This document shows positions 19,204 through 28,583 of a stretch of 64,000 nucleotides of DNA, piece after piece; positions within the stretch are counted from its first letter, which is position 1, and each line of letters opens with the position of its first letter. The stretch lies in NCBI RefSeq assembly GCF_004124235.1, contig NZ_CP032487.1:1674001-1738000 (forward strand), written 5' to 3'. Source of the DNA: Yersinia hibernica (lineage in GTDB: Bacteria; Pseudomonadota; Gammaproteobacteria; Enterobacterales; Enterobacteriaceae). Under the pieces are notes generated by a model. That model saw nothing but the letters and a program-made list of their open reading frames with translations, was not told where the DNA came from and ran no database searches. The translations under genes and the position numbers were made by a program.

Positions 19204-20355
19204 TTAACGCGGAACGCGAATTCCACCTTCGACGCCATTTGGGCTGAATAATACTTGCCACAACTGTATATCTCTGGCGCGAAATGCGCCTGCACAGGCA
19301 TTCAGATAATAGCTAAACATCCGCTCAAATCGCGGCGAGTAATTCTCAGCTAAAGTCGGCCATGCGGCTTGGAAACGTTCGTACCATGCCATCAGTGTTC
19401 GGTCATAATCAGCGCCAAAATTATGCCAGTCTTCCATAATGAAATAAGGTTCGCTGGCTTGAGCAATATGTTTCACCGAGGGCAGACAACCATTAGGGAA
19501 AATATATTTATCAATCCATGGGTCAACACTCAAATCAGTGCGATTCGCCCCGATGGTATGTAACAAGAATAATCCGTCGGGCTTCAAATTGCGGTTAACC
19601 ACATCGAAATAGGTGCGATAGTTTTTAGGCCCGACATGTTCGAACATGCCGACTGAGACAATACGATCAAATTGCTCATTTAGATCTCGGTAATCCTGCA
19701 ATAGAATCGTAACATCCAAGCCTTCACAACGTTTTTGCGCTAATTTTTGCTGTTCAGCTGAAATTGTCACACCGGTGACAGACACCCCGAAATGGCGGGC
19801 GGCATAAGCGGCAAGGCCACCCCAGCCACAACCAATATCGAGTAACTTCATACCCGGCGCTAATTGCAGTTTCTCACAGATCATCTGCAATTTGTTTATC
19901 TGAGCTTGCTCCAGTGTGGTCGCGTCTTTCCAATAAGCGCAAGAATATTGCATATTCGGGTCAAGTATGAGGCTGAACAGATCATTACCCAGGTCGTAAT
20001 GTTCTTTACCGACAATCCAGGCTCTTTTCTTGGACTGCAAATTGATAAGGCGGGCCGCGCCAATGCGTAAAGTATCTTTGAGATGGTGGGGCAGTTGATT
20101 CTCTAAGCCAGCTCTGAGAACCCGTTGGAAGAAAATATCCAGCCGGTCACATTCCCACCAGCCATCCATATAACTTTCACCTAATGCCAAAGATCCTTCT
20201 TGTAATACCCGCTTAAAGAAGTCTGGGTTATTAACTCTAATGTCGAAGGGGCGTGAGCCATTGACTTCAATATCAGCCCGGTTCAGCATTTCTTGAACAA
20301 TGCGAAACCACGGGTTTTCTTGAATACTCTGGTCTTCTATACAGGATGAACTCAT
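19204..20355 (-). CDS. cfa: Cyclopropane-fatty-acyl-phospholipid synthase
   Basis: 383 residues, matching E. coli Cfa (382). The S-adenosylmethionine site LLDIGCGWGG lies mid-protein, followed by SVGMFEHVGPKNY and the C-terminal NACAGAFRARDIQLWQV. It adds a methylene group across double bonds of membrane lipid acyl chains, which raises acid tolerance at stationary phase. The start at 20355 (MSSSCIED) has AGAAG upstream; an upstream in-frame ATG at 20418 adds 21 residues without homology. The long upstream region suggests more than one promoter, as in E. coli. Confidence 0.95.
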   Translation of the reverse strand: MSSSCIEDQSIQENPWFRIVQEMLNRADIEVNGSRPFDIRVNNPDFFKRVLQEGSLALGESYMDGWWECDRLDIFFQRVLRAGLENQLPHHLKDTLRIGAARLINLQSKKRAWIVGKEHYDLGNDLFSLILDPNMQYSCAYWKDATTLEQAQINKLQMICEKLQLAPGMKLLDIGCGWGGLAAYAARHFGVSVTGVTISAEQQKLAQKRCEGLDVTILLQDYRDLNEQFDRIVSVGMFEHVGPKNYRTYFDVVNRNLKPDGLFLLHTIGANRTDLSVDPWIDKYIFPNGCLPSVKHIAQASEPYFIMEDWHNFGADYDRTLMAWYERFQAAWPTLAENYSPRFERMFSYYLNACAGAFRARDIQLWQVLFSPNGVEGGIRVPR

Positions 20356-20452
20356 AGCTTCTCCATCACTTTCTTCTGACTTATGACCCGCGTAACTAAA
20401 TGACACACGCGAATACATACCAATAAAGTTGGTGTCTGGTATCCATTACGGA

Positions 20453-20591
20453 TATACCCTTTGTACTTGACGTCGCAGTGGTGTTTGCGGCTCTCATTCA
20501 GAGTGCCAATCTAAGCGCTGAGCAACATGGGTTTAACCCATCTGTCATTCGCTTACTGCCTGGCTGCAACCTCAATAACGTTGAGTAAAAG
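20453..20591. repeat. Possible degenerate ERIC-like element
   Basis: The left end TATACCCTTTGTACTTGA and the GGTGTTTGCGGCT segment resemble ERIC, and the right end (CTGCCTGGCTGCAACCTCAA) resembles its other arm. The centre is unlike ERIC and holds a small palindrome, ATGGGTTTAACCCAT. The rest of the 455-bp cfa-punC gap shows nothing recognisable. Confidence 0.35.
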
Positions 20592-20810
20592 AGGAAGATT
20601 AAGAAGATACCCTAATTACGCTTGGGTTTAGGGTGACTCATCCATAAGTGTAAATGTGACGCAATCCACGCATCCAGAAAGTGCTTAAGATAATGCTTTT
20701 TTTTAATGGTATTCTAATCGGTTAAATCGAGTATAGGCTTGCCGGGATGCTTTCTCAATAATAAATCGTACCCGGCATTGATGCGCCTTAGTGACTATTT
20801 CTATTGGGAA

Positions 20811-22028
20811 TTATGACTCCGCGCAATTATAGTCATTATTGTTAGTATGGCTTTTTTCTTTCCTTAACGCGTAGCAATGAATGCCATAACCCAATGCCGC
20901 CAAAATGACCGTCGAGAGCATGACGGTCACGGTTGCGAGTAAGGGTTGGCTGATATAGGCCGACACCATCATGCTCGCAATAAAACACAAGCCCAGTTGC
21001 AGCGTATTTTGCAGTGCTGCGGCTTTGCCTGTATTCGCTGGAAAGGGCATTAATGCATTTGCCACGATAATAGGGTAGCAGGCACCATTCACAAGCGCCA
21101 TTAAGCAGAAAGGAATAAGTAGGGTAACCAGTGTTGGTGTGGTCAAGGTGGCTATCAGATAAAGCGCAATCATGCTGATAGCATAACCGCTCAGTAGCCA
21201 CGGCAGCAGTGTATTACCCTTAATCCGGCTCAGCGCACTGCGGCAACCAAATCCACCCAACAGGAAAGCTAATGTCTGCGGGACATAACTCAAACCAATA
21301 ATATTCGGGCTATAGCCCATATCACCTAAAATAAACGGTGATCCTGTTAGCCAGGCGAAAAATCCTGCGCTGCAGGCCGCGAACATCATCACGTTGCCGC
21401 TAAACGCCGGGAATTTCAGCAATTGCCAGAAGCTCATGGCACTTTTGCTTTGGGTCGCAGGGTTTGGCGTGGTTTTTTTCCGTTCTTTCAGCAATGCGGT
21501 TGGGATCAGTAATAGCAATGTCGTTATCAATAAAACCACAAAAATTGACCGCCAACTGAAGTGGTTTAATAACCATGCGCCGAGCAATGGGGCCAGCGCA
21601 GGGGATAGTGCCACCAACGGCATAATGGTCGCAAATACCCGGTTGGCCTTGCCGTCGCGATAACGGTCTACGACTAATGCTTGCCAACTCACGGCGGCAG
21701 AACAGACTCCGATTGCCTGAATAAAGCGCAGGATCAGTAACTGTGTTGCCGTTTCAACCCATAAAATTCCCAGACAACCCAGAGCAAATAAACCCAACCC
21801 TGCTAACAACACGGGTTTACGGCCTAATTTGTCCGAGACTGGCCCCCAGATAAGCTGGGCGATAGCAAAACCGGCGAGAAAAATGCTGAGACTGGCACTG
21901 ATAGAGCCGGCGGAGGTTTGTAACTCTTGTTGCATGGCACCAAAGGCGGGTAAATACATATCGGTCGCCAGGTATCCCAACATGCTTAAACCGGCAAGGT
22001 AGAACATGAAACTTGCAGACGTTTTCAT
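20811..22028 (-). CDS. punC: Purine nucleoside MFS transporter PunC (YdhC)
   Basis: 405 residues, a DHA1-type Bcr/CflA major facilitator with about twelve membrane helices and the loop 2-3 motif [16 protein letters not shown]. It follows E. coli YdhC, renamed PunC for adenosine and purine nucleoside import. It is divergent from its presumed regulator punR, and an inverted repeat lies in the shared promoter region. Start is ATG at 22028. The substrate is inferred from homology and neighbour only. Confidence 0.88.
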   Translation of the reverse strand: MKTSASFMFYLAGLSMLGYLATDMYLPAFGAMQQELQTSAGSISASLSIFLAGFAIAQLIWGPVSDKLGRKPVLLAGLGLFALGCLGILWVETATQLLILRFIQAIGVCSAAVSWQALVVDRYRDGKANRVFATIMPLVALSPALAPLLGAWLLNHFSWRSIFVVLLITTLLLLIPTALLKERKKTTPNPATQSKSAMSFWQLLKFPAFSGNVMMFAACSAGFFAWLTGSPFILGDMGYSPNIIGLSYVPQTLAFLLGGFGCRSALSRIKGNTLLPWLLSGYAISMIALYLIATLTTPTLVTLLIPFCLMALVNGACYPIIVANALMPFPANTGKAAALQNTLQLGLCFIASMMVSAYISQPLLATVTVMLSTVILAALGYGIHCYALRKEKSHTNNNDYNCAES

Positions 22029-22159
22029 TCTTTATTTCTCTTTATCATTTTTTTGCAGGTGATTGACTACTTTTAGCCATTTTATCATTAGGAATTTAGT
22101 GCGGGGGGCATTCTAGCCGCAGAGATATTCGGTTGTGAAACGGTAATATTTGCGACATG

Positions 22160-22178
22160 CTATCAAAAAATTTGATAG
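22160..22178. promoter_or_regulatory. Perfect inverted repeat, likely PunR operator
   Basis: CTATCAAA-AAA-TTTGATAG, a perfect 8-3-8 inverted repeat, lies 32 bp before punR and 131 bp before punC. LysR-type regulators usually bind such dyads in divergent promoters. Assigning it to PunR is inference. Confidence 0.5.
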
Positions 22179-22209
22179 TCACTATTGCGTTTCGCTGAGG
22201 CAAAAAAAC

Positions 22210-23145
22210 ATGTGGTCAGAATATTCATTGGATGTGGTGGATGCGGTCGCTCGCACCGGGAGTTTCAGTGCCGCCGCTCAAGAATTGCACCGGGTGCCGT
22301 CCGCGGTCAGTTATACTGTACGACAATTAGAGGAGTGGCTGGCGGTCTCTTTATTTACGCGGCGTCATCGCGACGTAGAATTGACGGAGGCAGGCAGAGT
22401 TTTTATCAAAGAAGCCCGCGATGTTATCAAAAAAATGAATGACACACGCCGTCAGTGCCAGCAAGTCGCGAATGGTTGGCGCGGGCAATTAAATATTGTG
22501 ATTGATAAAATCGTCAAACCACAGCGCAGTCGCCGTTTAGTGCAGGATTTTTATCGTCATTTCCCGGATATCGAATTGCGGGTGCGTTATGAAGTGTTTA
22601 ACGGCGTCTGGGATGCACTGGTGGATGGGCAAGCTGATATGGCTATTGGGGCAACACGTGCTATCCCGGTGGGTGGGCGGTTTGTGTTTCGTGACATGGG
22701 TTTTTTGAGCTGGCATTGTGTGGTCAGTGTCAATCATCCTTTAGCCCAATTAACCGGGCCTATTAATGATGACCAGCTGCGGCCTTATCCCTCTTTGTGC
22801 CTGGAGGATACCGCGCGAAATTTACCTAAACGGGATACCTGGACATTGGATAATCAGCAGCGGTTAGTCGCACCGGATTGGGCGACGGGAATAGACTGCT
22901 TGTGTGAAGGGTTATGTATCGGAATGGTTCCGGCCCATATGGTGTCACCATTGATTCAACAAGGAAAATTGGCGGCATTAACACTGACAGAGCCCCTGCC
23001 GGACAGCCCGTGTTGTTTGACCTGGGAGCAGCATAATCATTCCCCAGCCTTAGCATGGATGCTGGATTATCTGGGTGACAGTGTCACGCTAAATGATGAG
23101 TGGCTAAAAGATGATAATGATGGCACGCCGGGAGCGGCAGGATGA
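22210..23145 (+). CDS. punR: LysR-type regulator PunR (YdhB)
   Basis: 311 residues. The N-terminal winged helix-turn-helix (MWSEYSLDVVDAVARTGSFS, then AAQELHRVPSAVSYTVRQLE) is followed by a periplasmic-binding-like effector domain. The start at 22210 gives the E. coli YdhB N-terminus; an earlier in-frame ATG at 22150 would run through the operator-like dyad and has no homology. In E. coli PunR activates punC. The C-terminal tail after residue 300 is not conserved. Confidence 0.88.
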   Translation: MWSEYSLDVVDAVARTGSFSAAAQELHRVPSAVSYTVRQLEEWLAVSLFTRRHRDVELTEAGRVFIKEARDVIKKMNDTRRQCQQVANGWRGQLNIVIDKIVKPQRSRRLVQDFYRHFPDIELRVRYEVFNGVWDALVDGQADMAIGATRAIPVGGRFVFRDMGFLSWHCVVSVNHPLAQLTGPINDDQLRPYPSLCLEDTARNLPKRDTWTLDNQQRLVAPDWATGIDCLCEGLCIGMVPAHMVSPLIQQGKLAALTLTEPLPDSPCCLTWEQHNHSPALAWMLDYLGDSVTLNDEWLKDDNDGTPGAAG

Positions 23146-23182
23146 GCTGCCGGTAACCTGTGGGGCTACCGGCAGGGGAAGC

Positions 23183-24208
23183 TTAACGGCGATAATCGCG
23201 ATAGGGGCCATCAGCAACAGAGCGGCGCTCTATCAGTTTCGGATGGACTTCAATGGTTTGCGGGTCTTCGCGTTTACTGACAATACGGTCGAGTAACATG
23301 GCAAAAGCCATTTCACCCAATCTCTCTTTGGGTTGATGAATGGTGGTCAGCGCCGGTGAGAAATAGCGGGCATTGCGCACATTATCATACCCGATCACTG
23401 AAATATCTTGTGGCACTCGCAGGCCCAGTTCATCCGCAGCACATATTGCGCCCATTGCCATAATATCGCCACCACAGAACACGGCCGTCGGACGATGTTT
23501 TTGTGTCAGAATTTGGTGCATAGCCTTATAACCAGACTCCGGCTCAAAATCGCCTTGCACCACCCACTCATCACGTAATGGAATATTGGCTTCTTCCAGG
23601 GCTTTCAAAAAGCCCTGATGGCGGCCCCCCCCGGTATTACGCGATAATTGACCAGGAATAGCGCCAATATCGCGGTGACCGCGCTCGATAAGATAACGAC
23701 CGGCTAAATAGCCGCCTTCGAAAGCATTATCAATAATCGAGTCGGTAAAATCGCCACGAGCAGTGCCCCAGTCCATCACCACCATAGGGATATTGCGATA
23801 ATCTTCCAACATTCCCAGTAATTGTTCCGGATATTCAGAACACATCACCAATAATCCATCGACACGTTTTTGTGCCAGCATGGCCAAATAGGCTTTTTGT
23901 TTATCCAGATTATTATGTGAGTTACATAAAATGAGGGTGTAACCTTGGCTATAACAGCTATTTTCAACTGCCTCGATCACTTCAGCAAAATAGGGTGCTT
24001 CACTGGATGTCGCCAATAAGCCAATGGATTTGGTGTGATTGACTTTCAAGCTACGGGCCACCGCGCTGGGTGAATAATGCAGCTCTTTAATGGCCGCCCA
24101 CACAGCGGCCTTGGTATTTTCGGCGACGAAACGAGTTTTATTGATAACGTGCGAAACGGTGGTGGTGGACACACCCGCGTGTTTGGCCACATCTTTAATC
24201 GTTGCCAT
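23183..24208 (-). CDS. purR: Purine repressor PurR
   Basis: 341 residues, exactly the length of E. coli PurR. LacI-type DNA-binding head [20 protein letters not shown], hinge helix [11 protein letters not shown], then a corepressor domain for hypoxanthine and guanine. It represses purine synthesis genes. The ATG at 24208 is the family start; the eight codons before it are unsupported. A PurR-type box lies 47 bp upstream, so it likely represses itself. Convergent with punR. Confidence 0.96.
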   Translation of the reverse strand: MATIKDVAKHAGVSTTTVSHVINKTRFVAENTKAAVWAAIKELHYSPSAVARSLKVNHTKSIGLLATSSEAPYFAEVIEAVENSCYSQGYTLILCNSHNNLDKQKAYLAMLAQKRVDGLLVMCSEYPEQLLGMLEDYRNIPMVVMDWGTARGDFTDSIIDNAFEGGYLAGRYLIERGHRDIGAIPGQLSRNTGGGRHQGFLKALEEANIPLRDEWVVQGDFEPESGYKAMHQILTQKHRPTAVFCGGDIMAMGAICAADELGLRVPQDISVIGYDNVRNARYFSPALTTIHQPKERLGEMAFAMLLDRIVSKREDPQTIEVHPKLIERRSVADGPYRDYRR

Positions 24209-24254
24209 AGAAAAAATGACTCCTAAGCTCACCTGTTACAGCAGGTAAGTATTA

Positions 24255-24270
24255 TGTTAATCGTTTGCCT
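24255..24270. promoter_or_regulatory. PurR operator of purR
   Basis: On the minus strand AGGCAAACGATTAACA fits the PurR consensus ANGCAANCGNTTNCNT at all but two of the defined positions. Autoregulation of purR is known in E. coli. Confidence 0.6.
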
Positions 24271-24540
24271 GCATGACTCGAATACCGCTCAGACAGCAAC
24301 ACGATAGTGGGCTGGCGAGCGAAGTCAGATGGTGGTCTGAGCCTATTTATTGGATGTTATTAGTCAGTATGCAGTTATGAACTGCGAATTTTGTCTGATC
24401 TGGAGGAAAAGTGGAAGCGCTAATCAATGTTATAAAGTGCGTAATGAGCACAAGATTTTTTTCCCTAACTGTGGGAAAATGATTTGACGCACTCATTGTG
24501 TGCCTTTTCCCTACTAAAATTAACCGGCTGAGGAGTTTTT

Positions 24541-24630
24541 ATGGATACCAATCTGAAGATGTCGCTAATTACCACTGTTGGTGCGCTGGCAATGATTATT
24601 GTCTTTAGCTTCGTGGCGGTAATGAATTAA
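24541..24630 (+). CDS. ynhF: Small membrane protein YnhF (29 residues)
   Basis: A 30-codon gene with GAGGAG placed 7-8 nt before its ATG. The product starts MDTNLKMSLITTVGALAM, has a single membrane helix and ends VAVMN. It resembles E. coli YnhF (29 residues, MSTDLKFSLVTT...), a small inner-membrane protein of unknown role. It lies between purR and sodB as in E. coli, and gene order plus identical length support it. It points towards sodB and is followed by a terminator hairpin. Confidence 0.85.
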   Translation: MDTNLKMSLITTVGALAMIIVFSFVAVMN

Positions 24631-24654
24631 TTCACCTGCATGCCGGTGATAAGT

Positions 24655-24680
24655 AGGGCGGTTTACCCGCCCTTAATTAT
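24655..24680. terminator. Terminator between ynhF and sodB
   Basis: AGGGCGG-TTTAC-CCGCCCT stem followed by TAATTATT on the plus strand; sits between convergent ynhF and sodB. Confidence 0.6.
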
Positions 24681-24690
24681 TGCGCCGCGA

Positions 24691-25269
24691 TTAAGCTAAA
24701 TTCTGCTCAACAAAAGACCAGTTAACCAAAGCCCAGAAGTTCTCCAGGTATTTTGGTCGCGCATTACGATAATCAATATAATAAGCGTGTTCCCATACAT
24801 CCACCGTCAACAGCGGCTTATCTTGGGTCGTCAGCGGTGTTGCTGCATTTGATGTACTGACAATGGCTAGGGAGCCATCCGCTTTTTTGACCAGCCACGT
24901 CCAGCCCGCACCAAAGTTTTTCACTGCGGCATCAGTAAATTGTGCTTTAAATTCAGCGAAAGAACCGAAAGATTGCTGAATGGCAGCGGCAATTTTGCCT
25001 GTCGGTTCGCCGCCCCCATTGGGTGACAAACAGTGCCAGTAAAAGGTGTGATTCCAGACTTGGGCCGCATTATTAAAGATGCCACCACTGGAGGTTTTGA
25101 CTATCTCTTCCAGGGTTTTACCCGCAAATTCGGTATCTTTAATCAGATTATTGAGGTTGACCACATAGGTGTTGTGGTGCTTGCCGTAATGGTATTCCAG
25201 CGTTTCAGCAGAAATGTGCGGTTCCAGTGCATTTTGTGCATAAGGTAATGCCGGTAATTCAAAAGACAT
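24691..25269 (-). CDS. sodB: Iron superoxide dismutase SodB
   Basis: 192 residues, almost the same as E. coli SodB. Metal ligands are seen as H27 (HYGKHH region), H in [10 protein letters not shown], and D and H in [11 protein letters not shown]. It turns superoxide into hydrogen peroxide and oxygen in the cytosol. The ATG at 25269 has AAGGAGAG upstream; the track upstream has no homology. In enterobacteria the mRNA is a RyhB target; the pairing site could not be fixed here. Confidence 0.97.
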   Translation of the reverse strand: MSFELPALPYAQNALEPHISAETLEYHYGKHHNTYVVNLNNLIKDTEFAGKTLEEIVKTSSGGIFNNAAQVWNHTFYWHCLSPNGGGEPTGKIAAAIQQSFGSFAEFKAQFTDAAVKNFGAGWTWLVKKADGSLAIVSTSNAATPLTTQDKPLLTVDVWEHAYYIDYRNARPKYLENFWALVNWSFVEQNLA

Positions 25270-25446
25270 CGCGCTCTCCTTTCGGGGTTGCTCAGGGTGT
25301 TTGCTCCTCAAATTCAATCATTAGCCAGCGCTAAGAAAGGTGAGGGGCGGTTAAAATCGTAATTGTTGTATTTTTGTTGTGGGTATTAATTTTAACAACT
25401 TTCGGCAGGAATAACAGGTATAACCACACAGATTAATGGGGAATGG

Positions 25447-25468
25447 CACCCGATAAGCCTATCGGGTG
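25447..25468. terminator. Hairpin after mepH
   Basis: CACCCGATA-AGCC-TATCGGGTG, a perfect 9-bp stem 12 nt after the mepH stop. No T run follows on the minus strand, so it may be a 3'-end stabiliser rather than a terminator. Confidence 0.45.
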
Positions 25469-25479
25469 TGGTGATGCGA

Positions 25480-26361
25480 TTAGCGGATGGTTTTCGGTGT
25501 TACGACACGGCGAGCGCCGACATAATGATCTTGCCAATAGTCATTATCCATCATGCTAATGCGAATTTCTTCACCGGTTCGTGGGGACTGAATAAACTTT
25601 CCGTTGCCTAAATAAACCCCAACATGGTCAGCAACACCACGGTTGGCAATATTGAAGAACACTAAATCACCACTTTCTAATTCAGCGCGTTTCACCGGTG
25701 CTGCATCACGTAAATGATACATTTCATTAGCGGTACGTGGCATTTTTATCCTGATGACATCTTTATAGGCATAATAAATCAGCCCGCTGCAATCAAAACC
25801 GGTATTAGGGGAGCTACCGCCCCAGCGATAAGGTTTACCGACTTGCTTCATCAGTTTACTCATTGCAGTCTGTTTGGCGTGTTGGTAGCGTTTTTTATGA
25901 GCAGGGCTGAGCTTTATTTTATTATTTAGCGCTAATTCAGTATTGGCTTTACCTTGAGCTTTATTTCGCTGGCGACCATAAGCGACTTTTTCTTTTTTGC
26001 TAACGGAGGCTTTTTTATTGGCGGTAGTTTTAATATGAGATGCTTTATTCGCCATTGCTTTATTGCTATTTAATTTCTTATTGGTGGGTTTACTGACCGC
26101 TTGTGCTTTCTTCTTTATGGTTTTACTGGCAGTGGCGGCGGTTGTTTTATTTGTGATGTTTTTACTGGTGGCTTTATTGTTATCAACTTTAGTTTTTTTG
26201 ATATTTTTATCAGCTTTGCGTTTTTTACGCTCATCAGCGCTGGCTTGACTGATTTGACCTTTCTTTTGCTCAGCCGAGACGTGAGCCTGCGGTGACGCGT
26301 GCGCGAGGTTTAGAAATAACTGGGTAAACAGCAGCACAAACAGCGTAAGTATTAAACGCAT
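25480..26361 (-). CDS. mepH: Peptidoglycan DD-endopeptidase MepH (NlpC/P60)
   Basis: 293 residues. Signal peptide about 1-23, then a low-complexity Lys/Ala/Thr linker of about 130 residues, then an NlpC/P60 domain. The catalytic cysteine is C191 in NTGFDCSGL, with the histidine in VADHVGVYLG. The domain follows E. coli MepH (YdhO), which cuts D-Ala-mDAP crosslinks to allow wall growth. The start at 26361 gives a clean signal peptide (MRLILTLFVLLF). Flanked by sodB and grxD as in E. coli. Confidence 0.9.
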   Translation of the reverse strand: MRLILTLFVLLFTQLFLNLAHASPQAHVSAEQKKGQISQASADERKKRKADKNIKKTKVDNNKATSKNITNKTTAATASKTIKKKAQAVSKPTNKKLNSNKAMANKASHIKTTANKKASVSKKEKVAYGRQRNKAQGKANTELALNNKIKLSPAHKKRYQHAKQTAMSKLMKQVGKPYRWGGSSPNTGFDCSGLIYYAYKDVIRIKMPRTANEMYHLRDAAPVKRAELESGDLVFFNIANRGVADHVGVYLGNGKFIQSPRTGEEIRISMMDNDYWQDHYVGARRVVTPKTIR

Positions 26362-26794
26362 AATAACGCTACCCACCTTGGCCCTGAAATGAATATGAAG
26401 AGTCACAGTATTGCTGAAACTTCGGATATAAAAAAGCAGAGAGCGACAGGATTCTAATCGATATTGTGAGAAAACGTTAATGGCGTCGCAATTGTCGCTT
26501 TTTTACACGGCTAACGGCCTTAAATCAACCATACGTCAACGGGTTAGCCACTCGATATTTTTGCCATCCCACAATGAAGATAATAATGAAGTGTGGGGAT
26601 CAAAAATGTTATTCTAAATGCACATATTTGTAGCTGACAGTATAACCATTTGCTGACAGAGTAAAGCCCCTGCAAAAGATGGCGTTTTATTCCAGTCGTG
26701 GCAGTCGCTACAATAGGCCGGACGCAATAATAAAATAGCCCTAATGAATAGGTTCTCAGTATTGTAGCCACAAAATGGCTTGAGGAAGCAAGAA
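26362..26794. other. Divergent intergenic region mepH-grxD
   Basis: 433 bp holding the promoters of both genes. No operator, RNA gene or repeat family was recognised. Confidence 0.4.
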
Positions 26795-27145
26795 ATGACG
26801 ACGATTGATAAAATTCAGCGCCAGATAGCAGAAAACCCCATCCTGCTTTATATGAAGGGTTCACCTAAGCTGCCAAACTGCGGTTTCTCTGCTCAGGCTG
26901 TACAGGCGTTATCCGCTTGTGGCGAACGCTTTGCTTATGTTGATATTCTGCAAAACCCAGATATCCGTGCTGAGTTGCCAAAATACGCTAACTGGCCAAC
27001 ATTCCCTCAGTTGTGGGTTGATGGCGAATTGGTTGGCGGTTGCGACATTCTGATGGAAATGTATCAGCGTGGTGAGTTGCAACAGTTGCTGAAAGAAACA
27101 GCGGATAAATACCGGACTGAAGAAGAAAAACCGGCAGCAGAGTAA
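26795..27145 (+). CDS. grxD: Monothiol glutaredoxin GrxD (Grx4)
   Basis: 116 residues with the CGFS active site (C29) in PNCGFSAQAVQAL and the glutathione-binding WPTFPQLWVDGELVGGCDI. It binds a 2Fe-2S cluster with glutathione, often in a complex with BolA, and takes part in Fe-S trafficking. Start at 26795 has TGAGGAAG upstream. A strong terminator follows. Confidence 0.97.
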   Translation: MTTIDKIQRQIAENPILLYMKGSPKLPNCGFSAQAVQALSACGERFAYVDILQNPDIRAELPKYANWPTFPQLWVDGELVGGCDILMEMYQRGELQQLLKETADKYRTEEEKPAAE

Positions 27146-27171
27146 TGTGCGGGTAGGTCAGTGCAACCAAC

Positions 27172-27201
27172 AAAAAGGTGGCTAGCAGGCCACCTTTTTT
27201 T
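27172..27201 (+). terminator. Terminator of grxD
   Basis: AAAAAGGTGGC-TAGCAG-GCCACCTTTTTTT: an 11-bp stem with A and T runs; can also act on rnt from the other side. Confidence 0.9.
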
Positions 27202-27233
27202 ATCGTGAAATGTCTATTTTTTCTGGTGCTAGA

Positions 27234-27881
27234 TTATTCTGACTCACCCGCAGGTACTGGCCAACCGCCCAGTTTTTTCCAACGATTGACTAACTCACAG
27301 AATAATTTTGCTGTTTGCATTGTGTCGTATAAAGCGGAATGCGCTTGGCTACTATCAAACGGAATACCGGCCGTCAGGCAGGCTTTTGCCAACACTGTTT
27401 GCCCCAGAACTAGCCCACTGAGGGCCGCAGTGTCAAAAGTGGCGAACGGGTGGAATGGATTGCGTTTCAAGTTGGCGCGCTCGGCCGCCGCCATCACAAA
27501 ACTGTGATCAAAATGGGCATTATGCGCGACGATAATTGCGCGGTTACAGCCTTTATCTTTCAGTCCTTTGCGAACAGCTTTAAAAATAGCATGTAAAGCA
27601 TCATGTTCACTGACGGCACCACGTAACGGGTTAGTGGGGTCGATCCCATTAAACGCCAGTGCTTCAGGTTGCAGATTGGCCCCTTCGAACGGTTCTACAT
27701 GAAAATGCAGTGTTTCATCTGGCAGTAACCAACCCTCTTGGTTCATTTGCAAGGTGACGGCGGCAATTTCTAATAATGCATCGGTTTTAGCATTAAAGCC
27801 GGCGGTTTCTACATCAATTACTACTGGGTAATACCCACGAAAACGGCCACTCAGGGCGTTAATGTCACTTTTATCTGCCAT
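27234..27881 (-). CDS. rnt: Ribonuclease T
   Basis: 215 residues, the same length as E. coli RNase T. DEDD exonuclease: D23 and E25 in [10 protein letters not shown], a further aspartate in AHFDHSFVM, and the HxxxxD motif in HSALYDT. It trims the 3' ends of tRNA and other stable RNAs. ATG 27881 matches the family N-terminus; the upstream in-frame reading runs through the gloA terminator and is rejected. Downstream of gloA on the same strand, as in E. coli. Confidence 0.95.
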   Translation of the reverse strand: MADKSDINALSGRFRGYYPVVIDVETAGFNAKTDALLEIAAVTLQMNQEGWLLPDETLHFHVEPFEGANLQPEALAFNGIDPTNPLRGAVSEHDALHAIFKAVRKGLKDKGCNRAIIVAHNAHFDHSFVMAAAERANLKRNPFHPFATFDTAALSGLVLGQTVLAKACLTAGIPFDSSQAHSALYDTMQTAKLFCELVNRWKKLGGWPVPAGESE

Positions 27882-27957
27882 CAGTTTCTTATCTTCAGCG
27901 AATTCAGCACGTATTATGTCAAATTTTGGCGCGGGATGCAGGGGGATATCGCGATGA

Positions 27958-27982
27958 GAAAAAGGCACCTTTGTGGTGCCTT
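27958..27982 (-). terminator. Terminator between gloA and rnt
   Basis: On the minus strand AAGGCACC-ACAAA-GGTGCCTTTTTC, 8 nt after the gloA stop and 77 nt before rnt. Partial read-through would feed rnt. Confidence 0.75.
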
Positions 27983-27990
27983 GGGGTTAA

Positions 27991-28401
27991 TCAGTTTCCA
28001 AGGCCGTGTCCGGCGCTTTTATTTTCGATTAACTCGATTTTGTAGCCGTCGGGATCTTCAACAAAAGCAATAATAGTATTACCGCCTTTGACCGGGCCTG
28101 CCTCGCGGGTCACTTTGCCCCCGGCATGACGAATTTGGTCACAAGTGGCGGCAACATCATCAACACCTAGCGCCAGATGACCAAATGCAGTGCCCATTTC
28201 GTAGCTATCAACGCCCCAGTTATAGGTCAGCTCAATCACTGAACCTTCACTTTCATCACTGTAACCGACGAATGCCAGCGAGTATTTGTACTCGGTATTT
28301 TCGCTGGTACGCAGTAAACGCATCCCTAATACCTTGGTGTAGAAATCGATGGAACGTTGCAGGTCACCGACGCGGATCATGGTATGGAGTAAGCGCTTCA
28401 T
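27991..28401 (-). CDS. gloA: Glyoxalase I (lactoylglutathione lyase)
   Basis: 136 residues, one longer than E. coli GloA. The four metal ligands are in place: H6, E57 in VIELTYNW, H75 in GHLAL and E123 in YKIELIE. With glutathione it turns methylglyoxal into S-lactoylglutathione. It follows nemRA, which in E. coli is co-transcribed with gloA to detoxify electrophiles, but here a strong terminator at 28523-28557 sits between nemA and gloA. Confidence 0.96.
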   Translation of the reverse strand: MKRLLHTMIRVGDLQRSIDFYTKVLGMRLLRTSENTEYKYSLAFVGYSDESEGSVIELTYNWGVDSYEMGTAFGHLALGVDDVAATCDQIRHAGGKVTREAGPVKGGNTIIAFVEDPDGYKIELIENKSAGHGLGN

Positions 28402-28522
28402 AATACCTCTTTATAATTAATAGTTTAATTTTTAAAAATCATTATAAATCAAAACTAAGTCATCATCATATCGCAATATGGCTTCCCTCACTACCTCGTC
28501 ATCTTCTATTGCCCAAAAACAA

Positions 28523-28557
28523 AACAGTCAGTCAGAATTATCTTCTAACTGACTGTT
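28523..28557 (-). terminator. Terminator of nemA
   Basis: AACAGTCAGT / ACTGACTGTT, a 10-bp stem extended by AGAA/TTCT, followed on the minus strand by TTTGTTTTT. Confidence 0.85.
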
Positions 28558-28583
28558 ATTTAATGATTTAACCTACTGATAAA

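Noticed and set aside
26063..26295. Two plus-strand hydrophobic ORFs opposite mepH
   Set aside because: They arise from reading the Lys/Ala-rich linker backwards, which gives Phe/Leu/Val codons; no start signals.
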